Shown here: positions 8,700-18,527 of the stretch, in pieces | Numbering within the stretch: the stretch's first letter is position 1 | How the letters are laid out: every line of letters starts with the position of its first letter | DNA from: Candidatus Nitrotoga sp. LAW | GTDB taxonomy: Bacteria; Pseudomonadota; Gammaproteobacteria; Burkholderiales; Gallionellaceae | Assembly: GCA_003402315.1 (NCBI GenBank) | Contig: QFXI01000025.1 | Location: 25,608-89,607 of the forward strand | Length of the DNA: 64,000 bases | Reading direction: 5' to 3' | Translations under genes and position numbers: made by a program | The notes under the pieces: model-generated | The model's database searches: none | What the model was told of the DNA's origin: nothing | The model's input: only the letters and a program-made list of their open reading frames with translations

Positions 8700-9373
8700 T
8701 CACTCACACATCGATTGGCAGCGGTGTCCCACGCACAGCCAGTATCAGAGCCGATCAACGGTGCCACTACCAAATCCGGCCAAACGCGGCCATTACTGAA
8801 CTTGACCCGAACGCGGATCAGATAAGGTAGCCGCTGTTGATTATCCCGATTTCCCCACTGATCCCGCCATTGCGGTTCGGCATCTTTTGTTTCAGCACCA
8901 AAATAGGCAAAATTTAATTCCTCTACGTGATCTGCCAGCACGATTTTTTCGGCTTTCTCCAATGCGGTAAAATCAACACTGCCTGCCTCTGGAATAACGC
9001 GCCTCATTACCAGTTGGCCAACATTATTATCCTGTACCAACTCCAAACCAATCAAAAATAAACCGCCCGTACCTAATCGCACGGCAATCGGAGCTACCAG
9101 CTTGATACTATCCGGCTGACCGATGAATGCCAGATTCATATCTGCTTTTTTCTTCCAGTGAAATGGAGTGACCTGACTTAATTCACGCCGCAAAAATCCT
9201 TGAAGTAACGCCAGATGTGTCGAATTTTCTGCGCGTATCTCGCCGGCATCCCAGCTACGTACGCCTAGACGCATGCCACCAAACAACAAAGCCAAAATAA
9301 AACCGAGCAACGACATGGCTATTAACAATTCCAGCAAGGTGAAACCGGTAATTCTGTGTTTATCCAGGATCAC
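8696..9373 (-). CDS. gspJ: Type II secretion minor pseudopilin GspJ
   Basis: 225 residues. Prepilin leader MILDKHRITG is cleaved before FTLLELLIAMSLLGFILALLF, with the conserved Glu at +5. The body is the long beta-rich GspJ type (FLRRELSQVTPFHW ... YLIRVRVKFSNGRVWPDLV). It is processed by a GspO/PilD-type peptidase not encoded in this window. It overlaps gspI and gspK by 4 bases each. Confidence 0.92.
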   Translation of the reverse strand: MILDKHRITGFTLLELLIAMSLLGFILALLFGGMRLGVRSWDAGEIRAENSTHLALLQGFLRRELSQVTPFHWKKKADMNLAFIGQPDSIKLVAPIAVRLGTGGLFLIGLELVQDNNVGQLVMRRVIPEAGSVDFTALEKAEKIVLADHVEELNFAYFGAETKDAEPQWRDQWGNRDNQQRLPYLIRVRVKFSNGRVWPDLVVAPLIGSDTGCAWDTAANRCVSE

Positions 9374-9789
9374 AACGCCACTCCATTCACCAACCGCAAC
9401 GTTTTAAGACTGGCCGAGCGCGGCTGGTCACTGCCACCCCATAGTACTTGGATTTCCACTTCCAGCAATGACACAGGCAAAATCGGTACTGGCAATCCAG
9501 TCTGGTCGCTCGTCTGTGCCGGAGCCACCAAGTATGGTCGAATACTGACATGCCAACGGTAAACGGCATCAAACTCGCCATTACTCTCACTTATTTTCAG
9601 AGGCGTCTCAATGCCAATCGATGCTAACTTACTTTGACCCAGCAACATTGCGCGCTGATATTCATCAACGCGACTGGCATTACGCAAACCGCCAGAAAAA
9701 ATCTGCATCAATACGCCCAATATCAGTGCCAGAATTACAAATGCCACCAGCACTTCAAGCAAAGAAAAACCACGATTGAATTTATGCAT
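9370..9789 (-). CDS. gspI: Type II secretion minor pseudopilin GspI
   Basis: 139 residues from the ATG at 9789. The frame extends to a TTG at 9810, but the ATG gives the canonical short leader MHKFNRG before FSLLEVLVAFVILALILGVL. Glu+5 is present, and GLRNASRVDEYQRAMLLGQSKLA matches the GspI helix region. It forms the tip complex with GspJ and GspK. It is separated from gspH by about 130 bases without a gene. Confidence 0.9.
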   Translation of the reverse strand: MHKFNRGFSLLEVLVAFVILALILGVLMQIFSGGLRNASRVDEYQRAMLLGQSKLASIGIETPLKISESNGEFDAVYRWHVSIRPYLVAPAQTSDQTGLPVPILPVSLLEVEIQVLWGGSDQPRSASLKTLRLVNGVAL

Positions 9790-9918
9790 GCCTAAGGGGA
9801 TTGTCAGCAAATAACCTGAACATTTTCGCGGATATTAATTGATGCAACGTCACACCAATGACCGCATACATCAATATCCAGCCAAAATTTCCAAAACGTC
9901 CAGGTTCACATGCCGCCC

Positions 9919-10374
9919 TTAATTGAGAACGGAGACCTGGCCGGTCAGCCAGTCGATATTAATATCGTATTTACGGGCACCAGATGTTAACGTGATACGA
10001 CCGCCGGTGGAGCTTCCGTCCGAATAAAAACGGATCGCGCCGACTTTGTCGGGCAGTAATTCAGATTGTGCTGTGAACAAGCTGATGTCTAACTTTGCAG
10101 GCAAGGCGTAACGGCGCTGGTCACCACTCACCTTGAAGTTTCGCTTTTCAACATCCAGTATCAATGTCGACTCTTCTTTACGTGTGACCGCTTGGCTGCG
10201 CGCTTGGCGTAAGCCAGCCGCCAGCTGACGCGCCGCGCCCTTTAGTTCGGTGCCGGGCAAGCCAGCAGAGATCGTCGGTATCGCCAAGGCATATACCATC
10301 GCCATTAACATCAGCACTACCAGTAATTCAAGCAGGGTAAAACCGGCGTTGGCACGCGATTTTATTCGCCCCAA
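9919..10374 (-). CDS. gspH: Type II secretion minor pseudopilin GspH
   Basis: 151 residues. Leader MGRIKSRANAG precedes FTLLELLVVLMLMAMVYALA with Glu+5. ARQLAAGLRQARSQAVTRKEESTLILD is the typical GspH/FimT segment, followed by a beta-strand body. It overlaps the gspG stop by 13 bases, so the two are translationally linked. GspH connects the tip to the GspG shaft. Confidence 0.92.
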   Translation of the reverse strand: MGRIKSRANAGFTLLELLVVLMLMAMVYALAIPTISAGLPGTELKGAARQLAAGLRQARSQAVTRKEESTLILDVEKRNFKVSGDQRRYALPAKLDISLFTAQSELLPDKVGAIRFYSDGSSTGGRITLTSGARKYDINIDWLTGQVSVLN

Positions 10375-10802
10375 TTATTGATATCCTTGTTTTCGCCCTC
10401 GCCGCCTTCACGGTTATCAAGACCAAGTGAACTGATATCAAAATCTTTATTGTGCTGTCCCGGAGAAGCGTAATGGTAGTCGTTACCCCACGGATCTTTT
10501 GGCACTATCTTCGCCCCTTTAATATAAGGACCGTTCCAACCGGTCGCACCGGTGGGTGCCTCGATCAATGCCGACAAACTTTCCTGTGAAGTGGGGTAAC
10601 GTCCTACTTCCAACTTGAACAATTCCAAGCTCTGTCCAAGTTGCTCGATTTGCAGCTTACCCGTTTTGCTTTTCGATGTACCAAGATAATCCATTACTTT
10701 TGGCCCTACCAAGCCAGCCAGCAGGCCTAAAATTACCAGCACTACCAGCAACTCAAGCAAGGTAAATCCCCTTGCCCGCCGTACCTGATTTATTCTGTTC
10801 AT
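10362..10802 (-). CDS. gspG: Type II secretion major pseudopilin GspG
   Basis: 146 residues. Leader MNRINQVRRARG is cleaved before FTLLELLVVLVILGLLAGLVGPKVM, with Glu+5. The C-terminal part holds the GspG hallmarks RYPTSQESLSALIEAP, WNGPYIKGA, KDPWGNDYHYASPG and the calcium-loop region DISSLGLDNREGG. It assembles the pseudopilus that pushes substrates through GspD. It follows gspF after about 130 bases, which may hold a processing or promoter site. The segment reads as an intact, well-conserved major pseudopilin. Confidence 0.95.
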   Translation of the reverse strand: MNRINQVRRARGFTLLELLVVLVILGLLAGLVGPKVMDYLGTSKSKTGKLQIEQLGQSLELFKLEVGRYPTSQESLSALIEAPTGATGWNGPYIKGAKIVPKDPWGNDYHYASPGQHNKDFDISSLGLDNREGGEGENKDINNWGE

Positions 10803-10931
10803 AATGCCTCTCTCCTAAAATGTACCATTTCTACTTTCCTATGTTCTCTAGGCTTCCTAAACCCATCATTACTTATGATAAGGCTCAATAAAATTAAACG
10901 CTGTCACACAGCCGTAACTCTCATTCTCTGA

Positions 10932-12152
10932 TTACATCGCCAAGTCATTAACACTGAGGATGGCAAGCAGAATTGACATAATGATACCGCCAATCAACAG
11001 TCCCAGCCCCAAAATCAGCACTGGCTCCATTAGGCTTAACATACGCTTGACCGTTGTTTGCACCTCATTGTCATACACATCTGCAACGCGCAACAGCATT
11101 TCTTCAAGCTGACCCGTTTCTTCGCCAACGACTACCATGTGAACCGCAAGCTTAGGAAACAAACCCGTTTCCATCATTGGCTTACCCAAGCCCAACCCTT
11201 GCTTGAGCTGATTTGCCACAGTGTCAAGCCCTTCAGCCATGACACTATTACTCAATGTCTCTTTAATAATAAAGAGCGCATTCAATAAAGTCACCCCATT
11301 ACCTAATAAAGTACCCAAGCTGCGACTAAAACGGGCCACCTCGATCTTTGCCACTAGGTCGCCTACCAACGGCAGGCGCAAAAACACGCCATCCCAGCGG
11401 TAGCGACTGCTCGGGTTACGCATTTGCTGTCGCAGCAGCACATAAATGGCTAGCGCACCAATCAGCAACATCCACCAGTCATGACGTAGAAAATCACCGG
11501 CGGCAATGACGATTTGCGTTGGCAGCGGCAAAGTTTTACCGGATTGCTGAAACATTAAAGAAAACTGCGGCACAACAAATATCAACAACATCATCACAGA
11601 ACTGGCTGCCACCACCATTAGGATGGCGGGATAAATTAATGCAGATGTAACAGTTTGCTTGAGTGCTTTAGCGCGCTCCATAAATTCAGTGATCCGTGTC
11701 AGCACCGGACCAAGTGCGCCCCCAGCCTCGCCAGCACGCACCATATTGAGGTAGAAACGGGAAAAAACTCCTTTTTGCGCTTCCATCGCCGCAGAAAGCG
11801 AAGCCCCACCACGTACGTCGTCGCGCACTTGGGTCAGCAGGTTACGTACTTTTTCATTTTCAGACAATTCAACCAGAATTTCCAGGGCACGGTCCAGCGG
11901 CAGGCCAGCATGGAGCAGGGTAGCAATTTCACTGGTAAAGGTGCCAATTTCCGCCTGGTTGACCCGCTTCGAGCGCAACCAGGAAAAAGAGGTTTTTTCC
12001 CCGCCTCGTTTCTCCTGCGCCTGTTCAATCTGGATCGGAATATAACCCATGGTGTGCAGACGTTCTGCCACTGCTTCATCGCTGCGGGCTTCCATTTCGC
12101 CTTCGAGCGTTTCCCCGTCTGCGGTAACCGCGCTGTATTGAAACATTGGCAC
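10932..12152 (-). CDS. gspF: Type II secretion platform protein GspF
   Basis: 406 residues, the usual size. It has two T2SSF domains (about 70-195 and 270-395) and three membrane segments (near 170-195, 222-240 and 375-400). Recognisable segments are FTSEIATLLHAGLPLDRALEIL, NMVRAGEAGGALG and VVGEETGQLEEML. It is the inner-membrane platform that couples the GspE ATPase to pseudopilus assembly. The start lies 2 bases after the gspE stop. Confidence 0.94.
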   Translation of the reverse strand: MPMFQYSAVTADGETLEGEMEARSDEAVAERLHTMGYIPIQIEQAQEKRGGEKTSFSWLRSKRVNQAEIGTFTSEIATLLHAGLPLDRALEILVELSENEKVRNLLTQVRDDVRGGASLSAAMEAQKGVFSRFYLNMVRAGEAGGALGPVLTRITEFMERAKALKQTVTSALIYPAILMVVAASSVMMLLIFVVPQFSLMFQQSGKTLPLPTQIVIAAGDFLRHDWWMLLIGALAIYVLLRQQMRNPSSRYRWDGVFLRLPLVGDLVAKIEVARFSRSLGTLLGNGVTLLNALFIIKETLSNSVMAEGLDTVANQLKQGLGLGKPMMETGLFPKLAVHMVVVGEETGQLEEMLLRVADVYDNEVQTTVKRMLSLMEPVLILGLGLLIGGIIMSILLAILSVNDLAM

Positions 12153-12154
12153 GA

Positions 12155-13918
12155 TCAGCTCTCCCGCGTTACGCGCAATACTTCCTCGATGGTCGTAACC
12201 CCTGCCACCACCTTACGCAAGCCGCTTTCAAACATGGTAAGCATGCCCTCCTCGATTGCGAGCTTGCGGATTTCACCAGCTGTGGCGTGCCGCATCACCA
12301 GGCTGCGGATGCCATCACTCATGGTCAGAATCTCCACGATATTAACCCGGCCAATATAGCCGGTATAACCACAATGCTGACACCCGACCGCATGGTACAA
12401 CTCGATCGGATTAGCGTCGGTAAAACGATGAAGCTCCATTTCCTTGACCACTTCGGGCAACACTACGCGCAATTCGCGACATTGCGTACATAACGTACGT
12501 ACCAGGCGTTGCGCCAAAATACCGATCACGGTGGAAGTCAGCAGATAATCATCCATGCCCATGTCGAGCAAGCGATTGATCGTGGCTGCGGCATCGTTGG
12601 TATGCAGGGTGGATAACACCAAGTGGCCGGTAAGGGCGGCCTGTACGGCAATTTGGGCAGTTTCCAGATCGCGGATTTCACCGATCATAATTACATCCGG
12701 ATCCTGGCGCACGATCGAACGCAGGGCATTGGCAAAGGTCAAGCCGATCTGCGCCTTGACCTGAATCTGGTTTACGCCTTCCATTTGATACTCTACCGGA
12801 TCTTCCACAGTAAGAATCTTGACATCCGATTTATTCAAAGTTTGCAGCGCGGTATAGAGTGTAGTTGTTTTACCGCTACCGGTCGGACCGGTGACCAGAA
12901 TAATGCCGTGGGGTTGCTGCAAAATCTCCAGGAAAATTTTAAGAATGTCCGGGTCAAATCCCAACCTGGAAAAATCCAGGGTCGTGCCGCTTTTATCGAG
13001 AATCCGCATTACCACGCTCTCACCGTGCATGGTCGGAACCGTGGAGACACGCAAATCAATTTCCTTGCCCTGAATGCGCAATTTGATACGGCCATCCTGT
13101 GGCAAGCGACGTTCGGCAATATCCAGACTAGCCATAATTTTAATGCGTGAGATGACAGCGCCGGACAGGCGCCGTGGCGGCGATTCGACTTCGTGCATCA
13201 CCCCGTCTACCCGGTAACGCACGATCAGCCGATTTTCGAATGGCTCGATGTGAACATCGGATGCGCGCGCCTCCAGCGCATGGCCAATAATCAAGTTAAC
13301 CAGGCGGATAACGGGTGCCTCGCTTGCGAGATCTTTAAGATGCTGCACATCGTCGCTCGCACCTTCTTCCTCAAGGGTTTCGATGTCGCCGACAATCTCC
13401 CCCATCGACGTCTTGCCGCTACCATAAAGACGTTCGAAAGCGCTTTCCATATCCTGCTGCACGGCCACACGCACGCAAACCGAACGATGGGTCAACAAAC
13501 CAAAAGCATTAATGGCATATTGATCAAGCGGATCCACTAGTGCCAGCACCAGCTCGTGCGCATCTTCATGTAGCGGCAAGGCTTTAGATTCTTTAAGGAA
13601 ACGCACCGATACACGCTCTTCCAGCAAGGGCACTTGGGGATAATCAGCTGGCTCCGCCAGTGCGAGTCCAAGTTGTGCCGCCAATGCCTCTGCCACATCA
13701 CGGGCGGAAACCACCCCCAGCTTTAATAGCAGCGTGCCAATACGCTCATGTTCACCGACTTCATCTTTCTGCAAGTCTAGCGCGCGCTCTAACTCAAGCG
13801 CATTCAGCTTCCCTTGCTCAACCAACCATTCTCCTAAACGTTTCCTCAACTTAATGCTTTCTGTGCGAAAAAGTGCGGGAATGGTATCACGAACATATAG
13901 ATTTTCGCGCCAAGCCAC
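12155..13918 (-). CDS. gspE: Type II secretion ATPase GspE
   Basis: 587 residues. The N-terminal N1E-like domain (about 25-170) is followed by the PilT/GspE ATPase core. Walker A GPTGSGKTT lies at about 344-352, the Asp box at about 405-420 (QDPDVIMIGEIRDLETA, including Walker B), and the His box GHLVLSTLHTND at about 431-442. The zinc-binding region has CTQC (about 477-480) and CQHC (about 513-516). It powers pseudopilus extension from the cytoplasmic face and is the first gene of the cluster. The start taken is GTG at 13918; a shorter form beginning at the TTG of residue 24 (LRKRLGEWLVEQG, closer to usual family starts) is possible. Confidence 0.94.
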   Translation of the reverse strand: MAWRENLYVRDTIPALFRTESIKLRKRLGEWLVEQGKLNALELERALDLQKDEVGEHERIGTLLLKLGVVSARDVAEALAAQLGLALAEPADYPQVPLLEERVSVRFLKESKALPLHEDAHELVLALVDPLDQYAINAFGLLTHRSVCVRVAVQQDMESAFERLYGSGKTSMGEIVGDIETLEEEGASDDVQHLKDLASEAPVIRLVNLIIGHALEARASDVHIEPFENRLIVRYRVDGVMHEVESPPRRLSGAVISRIKIMASLDIAERRLPQDGRIKLRIQGKEIDLRVSTVPTMHGESVVMRILDKSGTTLDFSRLGFDPDILKIFLEILQQPHGIILVTGPTGSGKTTTLYTALQTLNKSDVKILTVEDPVEYQMEGVNQIQVKAQIGLTFANALRSIVRQDPDVIMIGEIRDLETAQIAVQAALTGHLVLSTLHTNDAAATINRLLDMGMDDYLLTSTVIGILAQRLVRTLCTQCRELRVVLPEVVKEMELHRFTDANPIELYHAVGCQHCGYTGYIGRVNIVEILTMSDGIRSLVMRHATAGEIRKLAIEEGMLTMFESGLRKVVAGVTTIEEVLRVTRES

Positions 13919-14123
13919 CCGAATTCGCTTTTAACTAAGCCACAACATGAAGCAGTACAGGCCGTTTCAAATCTCAAGTGTAAAAAGCGCATCATGGTGC
14001 TACTTAACGCCAAAATCATCTGGCGTGAATAATTGTGAAGGTAGTTCGACCCGAGTTATTTTCGGGGGTTCCGTGAGTAGAAATTTAGTTTCCACACACC
14101 CAGAATTAACGGTGGACGTTTAC

Positions 14124-14909
14124 TTAAGGATAAAACAAAAACAAACGATACCCCGTTGCTTTAAGGTCGGCAGTGTCAAGATGCAATTTAATACCCATCT
14201 CATGATTGGGCAGTAACCCTTGTTTTTCGTCCTCGCTAGGTTTGAGATATTCCGCTGGAAGAAAAATACGGCGTGCCAGTACCTCATCCATTGAGTTGAT
14301 AAGCGTAAGCTCGAGATTGGGATAGGTTTGCGCAAAAGATGCACGGTTTCGCAAAATGGCATTGAGAGCAATGACCCCCGCTTGTTTCGGATCGAATTCC
14401 AGGTCAGAGGATTCAATACTCCACCGGTCAATTTTTTTCGGTAGCGGGATATCGCAATTGGACAATTTGCAATAAGACGTAAGCACTAACTTAATGCCCG
14501 GCAGATGCGCGGCGAGTTCAACACGAAAGAAATAGGCAGTTTGTGCCAATAACACTATGAACAACAGTAATATGACTACGACCCACGACCAATGAACATT
14601 CTTTTTAATAACTGCGGAACTGGTTTCCAGTGCTTTTTCCGCACTTGCCGTAGCGAGATGGCTGAAATCATACTTATCGCGGATTACTGGGATATGCTCT
14701 GTCGAAATTTTAACAGGCACTTCCTGCATTTTTTCCTGAGGCAGGGCTAGATTAAGTTGCGGGCTGGGTTCATCATCAGCCAATTGTTTTGTTGCATTGA
14801 ATACCACCTGGCAACGTCCGCAACGCACCATGCCCTGATGCATATCCAACTGGGTTTGGCTGACCTTAAAACGGGTACTACACTCCGGACACTGAGTGAC
14901 TGCGTTCAT
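14124..14909 (-). CDS. Zinc-ribbon, single-membrane-span DUF3426 protein
   Basis: About 261 residues. It begins MNAVTQCPECSTRFKV, and a second Cys pair (VRCGRCQVVF) completes an MJ0042-type zinc ribbon (residues about 7-35). One membrane helix follows at about 143-165, then a DUF3426 periplasmic domain whose YPNLELTLINSMDEVLARR segment is typical. The ATG at 14909 overlaps the prmA TGA (ATGA), so I prefer it to the upstream in-frame start at 14936. Family members commonly lie next to prmA in betaproteobacteria. The function is unknown; a zinc-ribbon coupling cytoplasmic and periplasmic parts is what the sequence shows. Confidence 0.87.
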   Translation of the reverse strand: MNAVTQCPECSTRFKVSQTQLDMHQGMVRCGRCQVVFNATKQLADDEPSPQLNLALPQEKMQEVPVKISTEHIPVIRDKYDFSHLATASAEKALETSSAVIKKNVHWSWVVVILLLFIVLLAQTAYFFRVELAAHLPGIKLVLTSYCKLSNCDIPLPKKIDRWSIESSDLEFDPKQAGVIALNAILRNRASFAQTYPNLELTLINSMDEVLARRIFLPAEYLKPSEDEKQGLLPNHEMGIKLHLDTADLKATGYRLFLFYP

Positions 14910-15796
14910 CGCTTCACGCCAGATAAGCACGCCCAACCTTCTTCCACAACCAGTGGCCCAAAATCAAACCACTGACCATAAGTTTTCATAACGTCTTCGG
15001 CCTGTTCGCTAAGTACGCCGGATAAAACAATCTGGCCGCCTTGCCGCGTTGAACCTGCCAACAATGGAGCGAGTACTTTGAGAGGATTGGTAAGAATATT
15101 GGCCACTACAATGTCGGCTTGTTGTTTCAGTGCGGCATTAGGCAGGTAAAACTGCGCATCAACTTGATTAGCCATTGCATTGTCGCGGCTAGCTTGCACG
15201 GCTTGTGCATCCACGTCTACGCCAATGGCGCTGGCAGCGCCCAATTTAAGCGCAGCGATGGTCAAAATACCCGAGCCGCAACCATAATCCAGAACAGACT
15301 CACCTCCTTGCAAATGACTGTCTAACCAGCGCAGACACAAACGGGTAGTGGGATGGCTGCCGGTACCGAAAGCCAAGCCAGGATCGAGCGTAATATTGAT
15401 GGCACTGGAATCAAACGGGGTGTGCCAAGTAGGCACGATCCAGAGGCGCCGCGAAATACGGATGGGATTAAACTGCAATTGAGTCAGGCGCACCCAATCG
15501 TTGTCCGCCAAGGTTGTGACGGCATAGTTTGGCGGTTGTTGCAGCCCGATGGCGTGTGCCGCTTCCAGCATAATTGCGTCTATCGACGTATCTTCGACAA
15601 ACAGAGCAGTAACGCGATTGTGTAACCATAAATGGGGGACGGGCTCGCCCGGCTCGCCAAATATGGCTTGCTCATTCAAAGTATCGGCATCTGCATCGTG
15701 AATGTCCACCGATAGTGCGCCGAGTGTCAACAGAGCCTCACTCAGCATCTCCGCTTGGGACGCAGATGCAGTGATCATCAGCGTAAGCCAAGCCAT
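14906..15796 (-). CDS. prmA: Ribosomal protein L11 methyltransferase PrmA
   Basis: 296 residues, the normal length. It trimethylates lysines and the N-terminus of ribosomal protein L11 using SAM. An N-terminal substrate-recognition domain (about 1-100) leads into the Rossmann methyltransferase. That domain has GLAFGTGSHPTTRLCLRWL, SVLDYGCGSGILTIAALKLGA (motif I), GVDVDAQAV and VVANILTNPL, which is the PrmA NxxxxPL-type catalytic motif. It lies 1 base after accC and overlaps the DUF3426 gene; accB-accC-prmA is a common order in this class. Confidence 0.95.
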   Translation of the reverse strand: MAWLTLMITASASQAEMLSEALLTLGALSVDIHDADADTLNEQAIFGEPGEPVPHLWLHNRVTALFVEDTSIDAIMLEAAHAIGLQQPPNYAVTTLADNDWVRLTQLQFNPIRISRRLWIVPTWHTPFDSSAINITLDPGLAFGTGSHPTTRLCLRWLDSHLQGGESVLDYGCGSGILTIAALKLGAASAIGVDVDAQAVQASRDNAMANQVDAQFYLPNAALKQQADIVVANILTNPLKVLAPLLAGSTRQGGQIVLSGVLSEQAEDVMKTYGQWFDFGPLVVEEGWACLSGVKR

Positions 15797-15797
15797 G

Positions 15798-17153
15798 TTA
15801 TTTTACCTTGAGGCGTTCGGCTAACCTGTGTTCCAAATAATGAATGCTAGTGCCGCCTCGTAAAAAAGCAGCATCTAGCATCAATTCCTGATGCAGTGGG
15901 ATGTTAGTCTCGATACCTTCTACCGCCATTTCAGATAAGGCAGTACGCATGCGGGCTATCGCCTGTTGGCGATTGTCACCATATGCGATGATCTTGCCGA
16001 TCATGGAATCGTAATGCGGCGGCACAAAGTAATTGGCGTACACATGCGAATCCACACGGATACCAGGACCACCAGGAGTATGCCAAGTCGTAATGCGACC
16101 GGCCGAAGGCGTAAATTTGTAGGGATGCTCGGCATTGATACGACATTCGATGGCATGACCTTTAAGCGCTATATCATTTTGCTTGAAACTGAGTTTTTCA
16201 CCGGCAGCGATACGAATCTGCTGCTGCACGATATCTATGCCAGTAATCATTTCGCTGACCGGATGCTCTACCTGTATGCGAGTATTCATTTCAATGAAGA
16301 AAAACTCATCGTTTTCATATAGAAACTCAAAAGTCCCTGCGCCGCGATAGCCAATCTTGCGGCAGGCTGCCGCACAACGTTCACCAATTTTGTTACGAAG
16401 ACGAGTATTAAGCAGAGGTGCTGGCGCTTCCTCAAGGATTTTCTGGTGACGGCGTTGCATGGAGCAATCACGCTCGCCTAAATATACCGCATTGCCATAA
16501 GAATCAGCCAACACTTGAAATTCGATGTGGCGCGGATTCTGCAAAAATTTTTCCATATACACCACAGGATTATTAAATGCCGCCTGCGCCTCACTACGCG
16601 TCATAGTCACGGCATTGAGCAAAGCGGCTTCGGTATGCACCACACGCATGCCGCGCCCCCCCCCGCCTCCGGCGGCCTTTATAATGACCGGGTAACCAAT
16701 ACTGCGTGCAATCTTTGTAATTTCGGCTGAACTGTCTGGTAGTGCGCCATCCACGCCCGGCACACAAGGAATCCCCGCTTTTTTCATTGCGTTTTTGGCG
16801 GACACTTTGTCGCCCATTAAACGAATGGTCTCTGGCCGTGGACCAATAAATACAAATCCACTTTTTTCCACACGCTCGGCGAAATCAGCATTTTCAGACA
16901 AAAAACCATAACCAGGATGGATGGCCTGTGCATCTGTAACTTCCGCCGCGCTAATAATAGATGGGATGTGCAGATAGCTTTGTGACGAGGAAGCCGAACC
17001 AATACACACTGACTCATCGGCCAGTTTGACATACTTGGCATCTGCGTCAGCTTCGGAATGCACTGCTACGGATTTAATGCCCATCTCACGACACGCACGC
17101 TGAATCCTTAAGGCAATCTCGCCTCGGTTTGCGATAAGAATTTTTTCAAACAT
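15798..17153 (-). CDS. accC: Acetyl-CoA carboxylase, biotin carboxylase subunit
   Basis: 451 residues. It carboxylates biotin on AccB with ATP and bicarbonate, the first step of fatty-acid synthesis. Visible features are the N-terminal [17 protein letters not shown], the Gly-rich ATP loop [14 protein letters not shown], the [18 protein letters not shown] segment, [20 protein letters not shown] with catalytic residues, and [11 protein letters not shown]. The Gly-rich loop is encoded by a run of eight or nine cytosines on the plus strand, a possible slippage site, but the frame is intact. It lies 3 bases downstream of accB. Confidence 0.97.
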   Translation of the reverse strand: MFEKILIANRGEIALRIQRACREMGIKSVAVHSEADADAKYVKLADESVCIGSASSSQSYLHIPSIISAAEVTDAQAIHPGYGFLSENADFAERVEKSGFVFIGPRPETIRLMGDKVSAKNAMKKAGIPCVPGVDGALPDSSAEITKIARSIGYPVIIKAAGGGGGRGMRVVHTEAALLNAVTMTRSEAQAAFNNPVVYMEKFLQNPRHIEFQVLADSYGNAVYLGERDCSMQRRHQKILEEAPAPLLNTRLRNKIGERCAAACRKIGYRGAGTFEFLYENDEFFFIEMNTRIQVEHPVSEMITGIDIVQQQIRIAAGEKLSFKQNDIALKGHAIECRINAEHPYKFTPSAGRITTWHTPGGPGIRVDSHVYANYFVPPHYDSMIGKIIAYGDNRQQAIARMRTALSEMAVEGIETNIPLHQELMLDAAFLRGGTSIHYLEHRLAERLKVK

Positions 17154-17156
17154 TAT

Positions 17157-17603
17157 TTAACTGATGATAAAAAGAGGTTGACCATATTCCACCGGTTGGC
17201 CGCTCTCGACCAGAATCGTACTAATGATACCGCTTTGGTCAGCTTCGATTTCGTTAAGCAACTTCATTGCTTCAATGATACAGAGAGTGTCACCCACGCT
17301 CACACTTTGGCCTACCTCCACAAAAGGTTTGGCGCCAGGGGAGGGGCTGCGGTAAAAACTACCGACCATCGGCGATTTCACTACATGGCCATCCGGTGCT
17401 GCAGGTTCGGCTGACTCAACAGGCGCATCAGCCAGCTGCGGGGCAAGCGTGGTCATATGCTGCGGTGCAGCATAAACATGCTGCACCGCAGCAGCACCAG
17501 AACGAACAATGCGCACGCGCTCTTCGCCTTCACTGATTTCTAGCTCGGCAATACCGGAGCCTTCAACCAGCTCAATCAACGTCTTAAGCTTACGTAAATC
17601 CAT
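17157..17603 (-). CDS. accB: Biotin carboxyl carrier protein of acetyl-CoA carboxylase
   Basis: 148 residues. An N-terminal helical region ([23 protein letters not shown]) and a Pro/Ala linker precede the C-terminal biotinyl domain. The biotin lysine lies in [14 protein letters not shown] near residue 114. It carries the carboxyl group between AccC and the AccAD transferase. It is the upstream partner of accC, immediately downstream of aroQ. Confidence 0.97.
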   Translation of the reverse strand: MDLRKLKTLIELVEGSGIAELEISEGEERVRIVRSGAAAVQHVYAAPQHMTTLAPQLADAPVESAEPAAPDGHVVKSPMVGSFYRSPSPGAKPFVEVGQSVSVGDTLCIIEAMKLLNEIEADQSGIISTILVESGQPVEYGQPLFIIS

Positions 17604-17605
17604 AA

Positions 17606-18049
17606 TTAGCTCCTAACAGAATACTGCAGCGCGTACTGCACTGCGAGTTCATAACCGGTTGCACCCAAGCCGCTAATAACACCGATCGCGAGATCAGAAA
17701 AATATGATTCTTTACGGAACGGTTCACGTGCAAACACATTGGAAAGATGGACTTCAATAAATGGGATAGCCACCGCCGTTAATGCATCACGTAAAGCCAC
17801 ACTGGTATGCGTAAACGCAGCAGGATTAATGACAATAAAATTAGCACCATCCTGGCGCGCCAAATGTATTCGATCTATTAAAGCGGATTCAGAGTTACTC
17901 TGGAAATGCAACAGATTTGCACCTTGCATATGCGCCAAATGCTGCAATTTGTTATTAATTTCGTCTAACGTGACATGGCCGTATACACTTGGCTCGCGGC
18001 TACCGAGCAAGTTCAGATTAGGACCATGTAGAACCAAAATGATGTTCAT
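17606..18049 (-). CDS. aroQ: Type II 3-dehydroquinate dehydratase
   Basis: 147 residues from the ATG at 18049, preferred over a TTG at 18067 because family members start [16 protein letters not shown]. It catalyses the third step of the shikimate pathway. Visible are [16 protein letters not shown] (catalytic Tyr), [31 protein letters not shown] and [17 protein letters not shown]. It leads the aroQ-accB-accC-prmA run, an arrangement common in proteobacteria. Confidence 0.96.
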   Translation of the reverse strand: MNIILVLHGPNLNLLGSREPSVYGHVTLDEINNKLQHLAHMQGANLLHFQSNSESALIDRIHLARQDGANFIVINPAAFTHTSVALRDALTAVAIPFIEVHLSNVFAREPFRKESYFSDLAIGVISGLGATGYELAVQYALQYSVRS

Positions 18050-18112
18050 CAGCGCAGTTTGCCGCAAATTAGGGCAATTTGTCTATTCTTTAGCAGAAAT
18101 TGAACGAAATAG

Positions 18113-18526
18113 TTATGCGAGACGTTCTTCTTGCAAACGTTTACGCAATTCCTCAACGGTGAGGATGGGAGGGATAAAACTTCCTCGCAATGCGAGCAAA
18201 TCTTTTTCAAAGCTCACCAAAGCATCTACTTTGGCTTTGTGGGCTACTGCCAAAAACACTTGGCTAAATATACCATGCGATGGCATCCAGCTGGATATGG
18301 AAGCTGTTTCACAGTACGGAAAGAAATCTTCCAGCAACAAATCCTGCTCAGCGATCGTCAAATTAAATTTTGGGTAATCCAATGAACTAAATAAATCTTC
18401 TTTTGTTGCGCTGCTCATTACCGGACGGATAGATTTCGCCTGCCAAGCATTTTTCAGCCACGCTAAATTCCCATTAGCGAACAACAATGCAGAGAGTATT
18501 ACATGGGTATCGAGAACAACACGCAT
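18113..18526 (-). CDS. PIN-domain toxin of a type II toxin-antitoxin pair
   Basis: About 137 residues from the ATG at 18526. MRVVLDTHVILSALLFANG is the start of COG1569-type PIN ribonucleases, with the first catalytic Asp at residue 6. Further acidic residues fall in EDLFSSLDYPKF and VDALVSFEKDLLAL. PIN toxins cleave RNA in a metal-dependent way. The start lies 1 base past the stop of the upstream small gene, as in a TA operon. An in-frame start 39 bases upstream (18565) would overlap the antitoxin and is less likely. Confidence 0.8.
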   Translation of the reverse strand: MRVVLDTHVILSALLFANGNLAWLKNAWQAKSIRPVMSSATKEDLFSSLDYPKFNLTIAEQDLLLEDFFPYCETASISSWMPSHGIFSQVFLAVAHKAKVDALVSFEKDLLALRGSFIPPILTVEELRKRLQEERLA

Positions 18527-18527
18527 A

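Noticed and set aside
16640..16680. Run of eight or nine cytosines in accC as a possible frameshift
   Set aside because: It encodes the conserved Gly-rich ATP-binding loop and the frame continues normally to the expected C-terminus.
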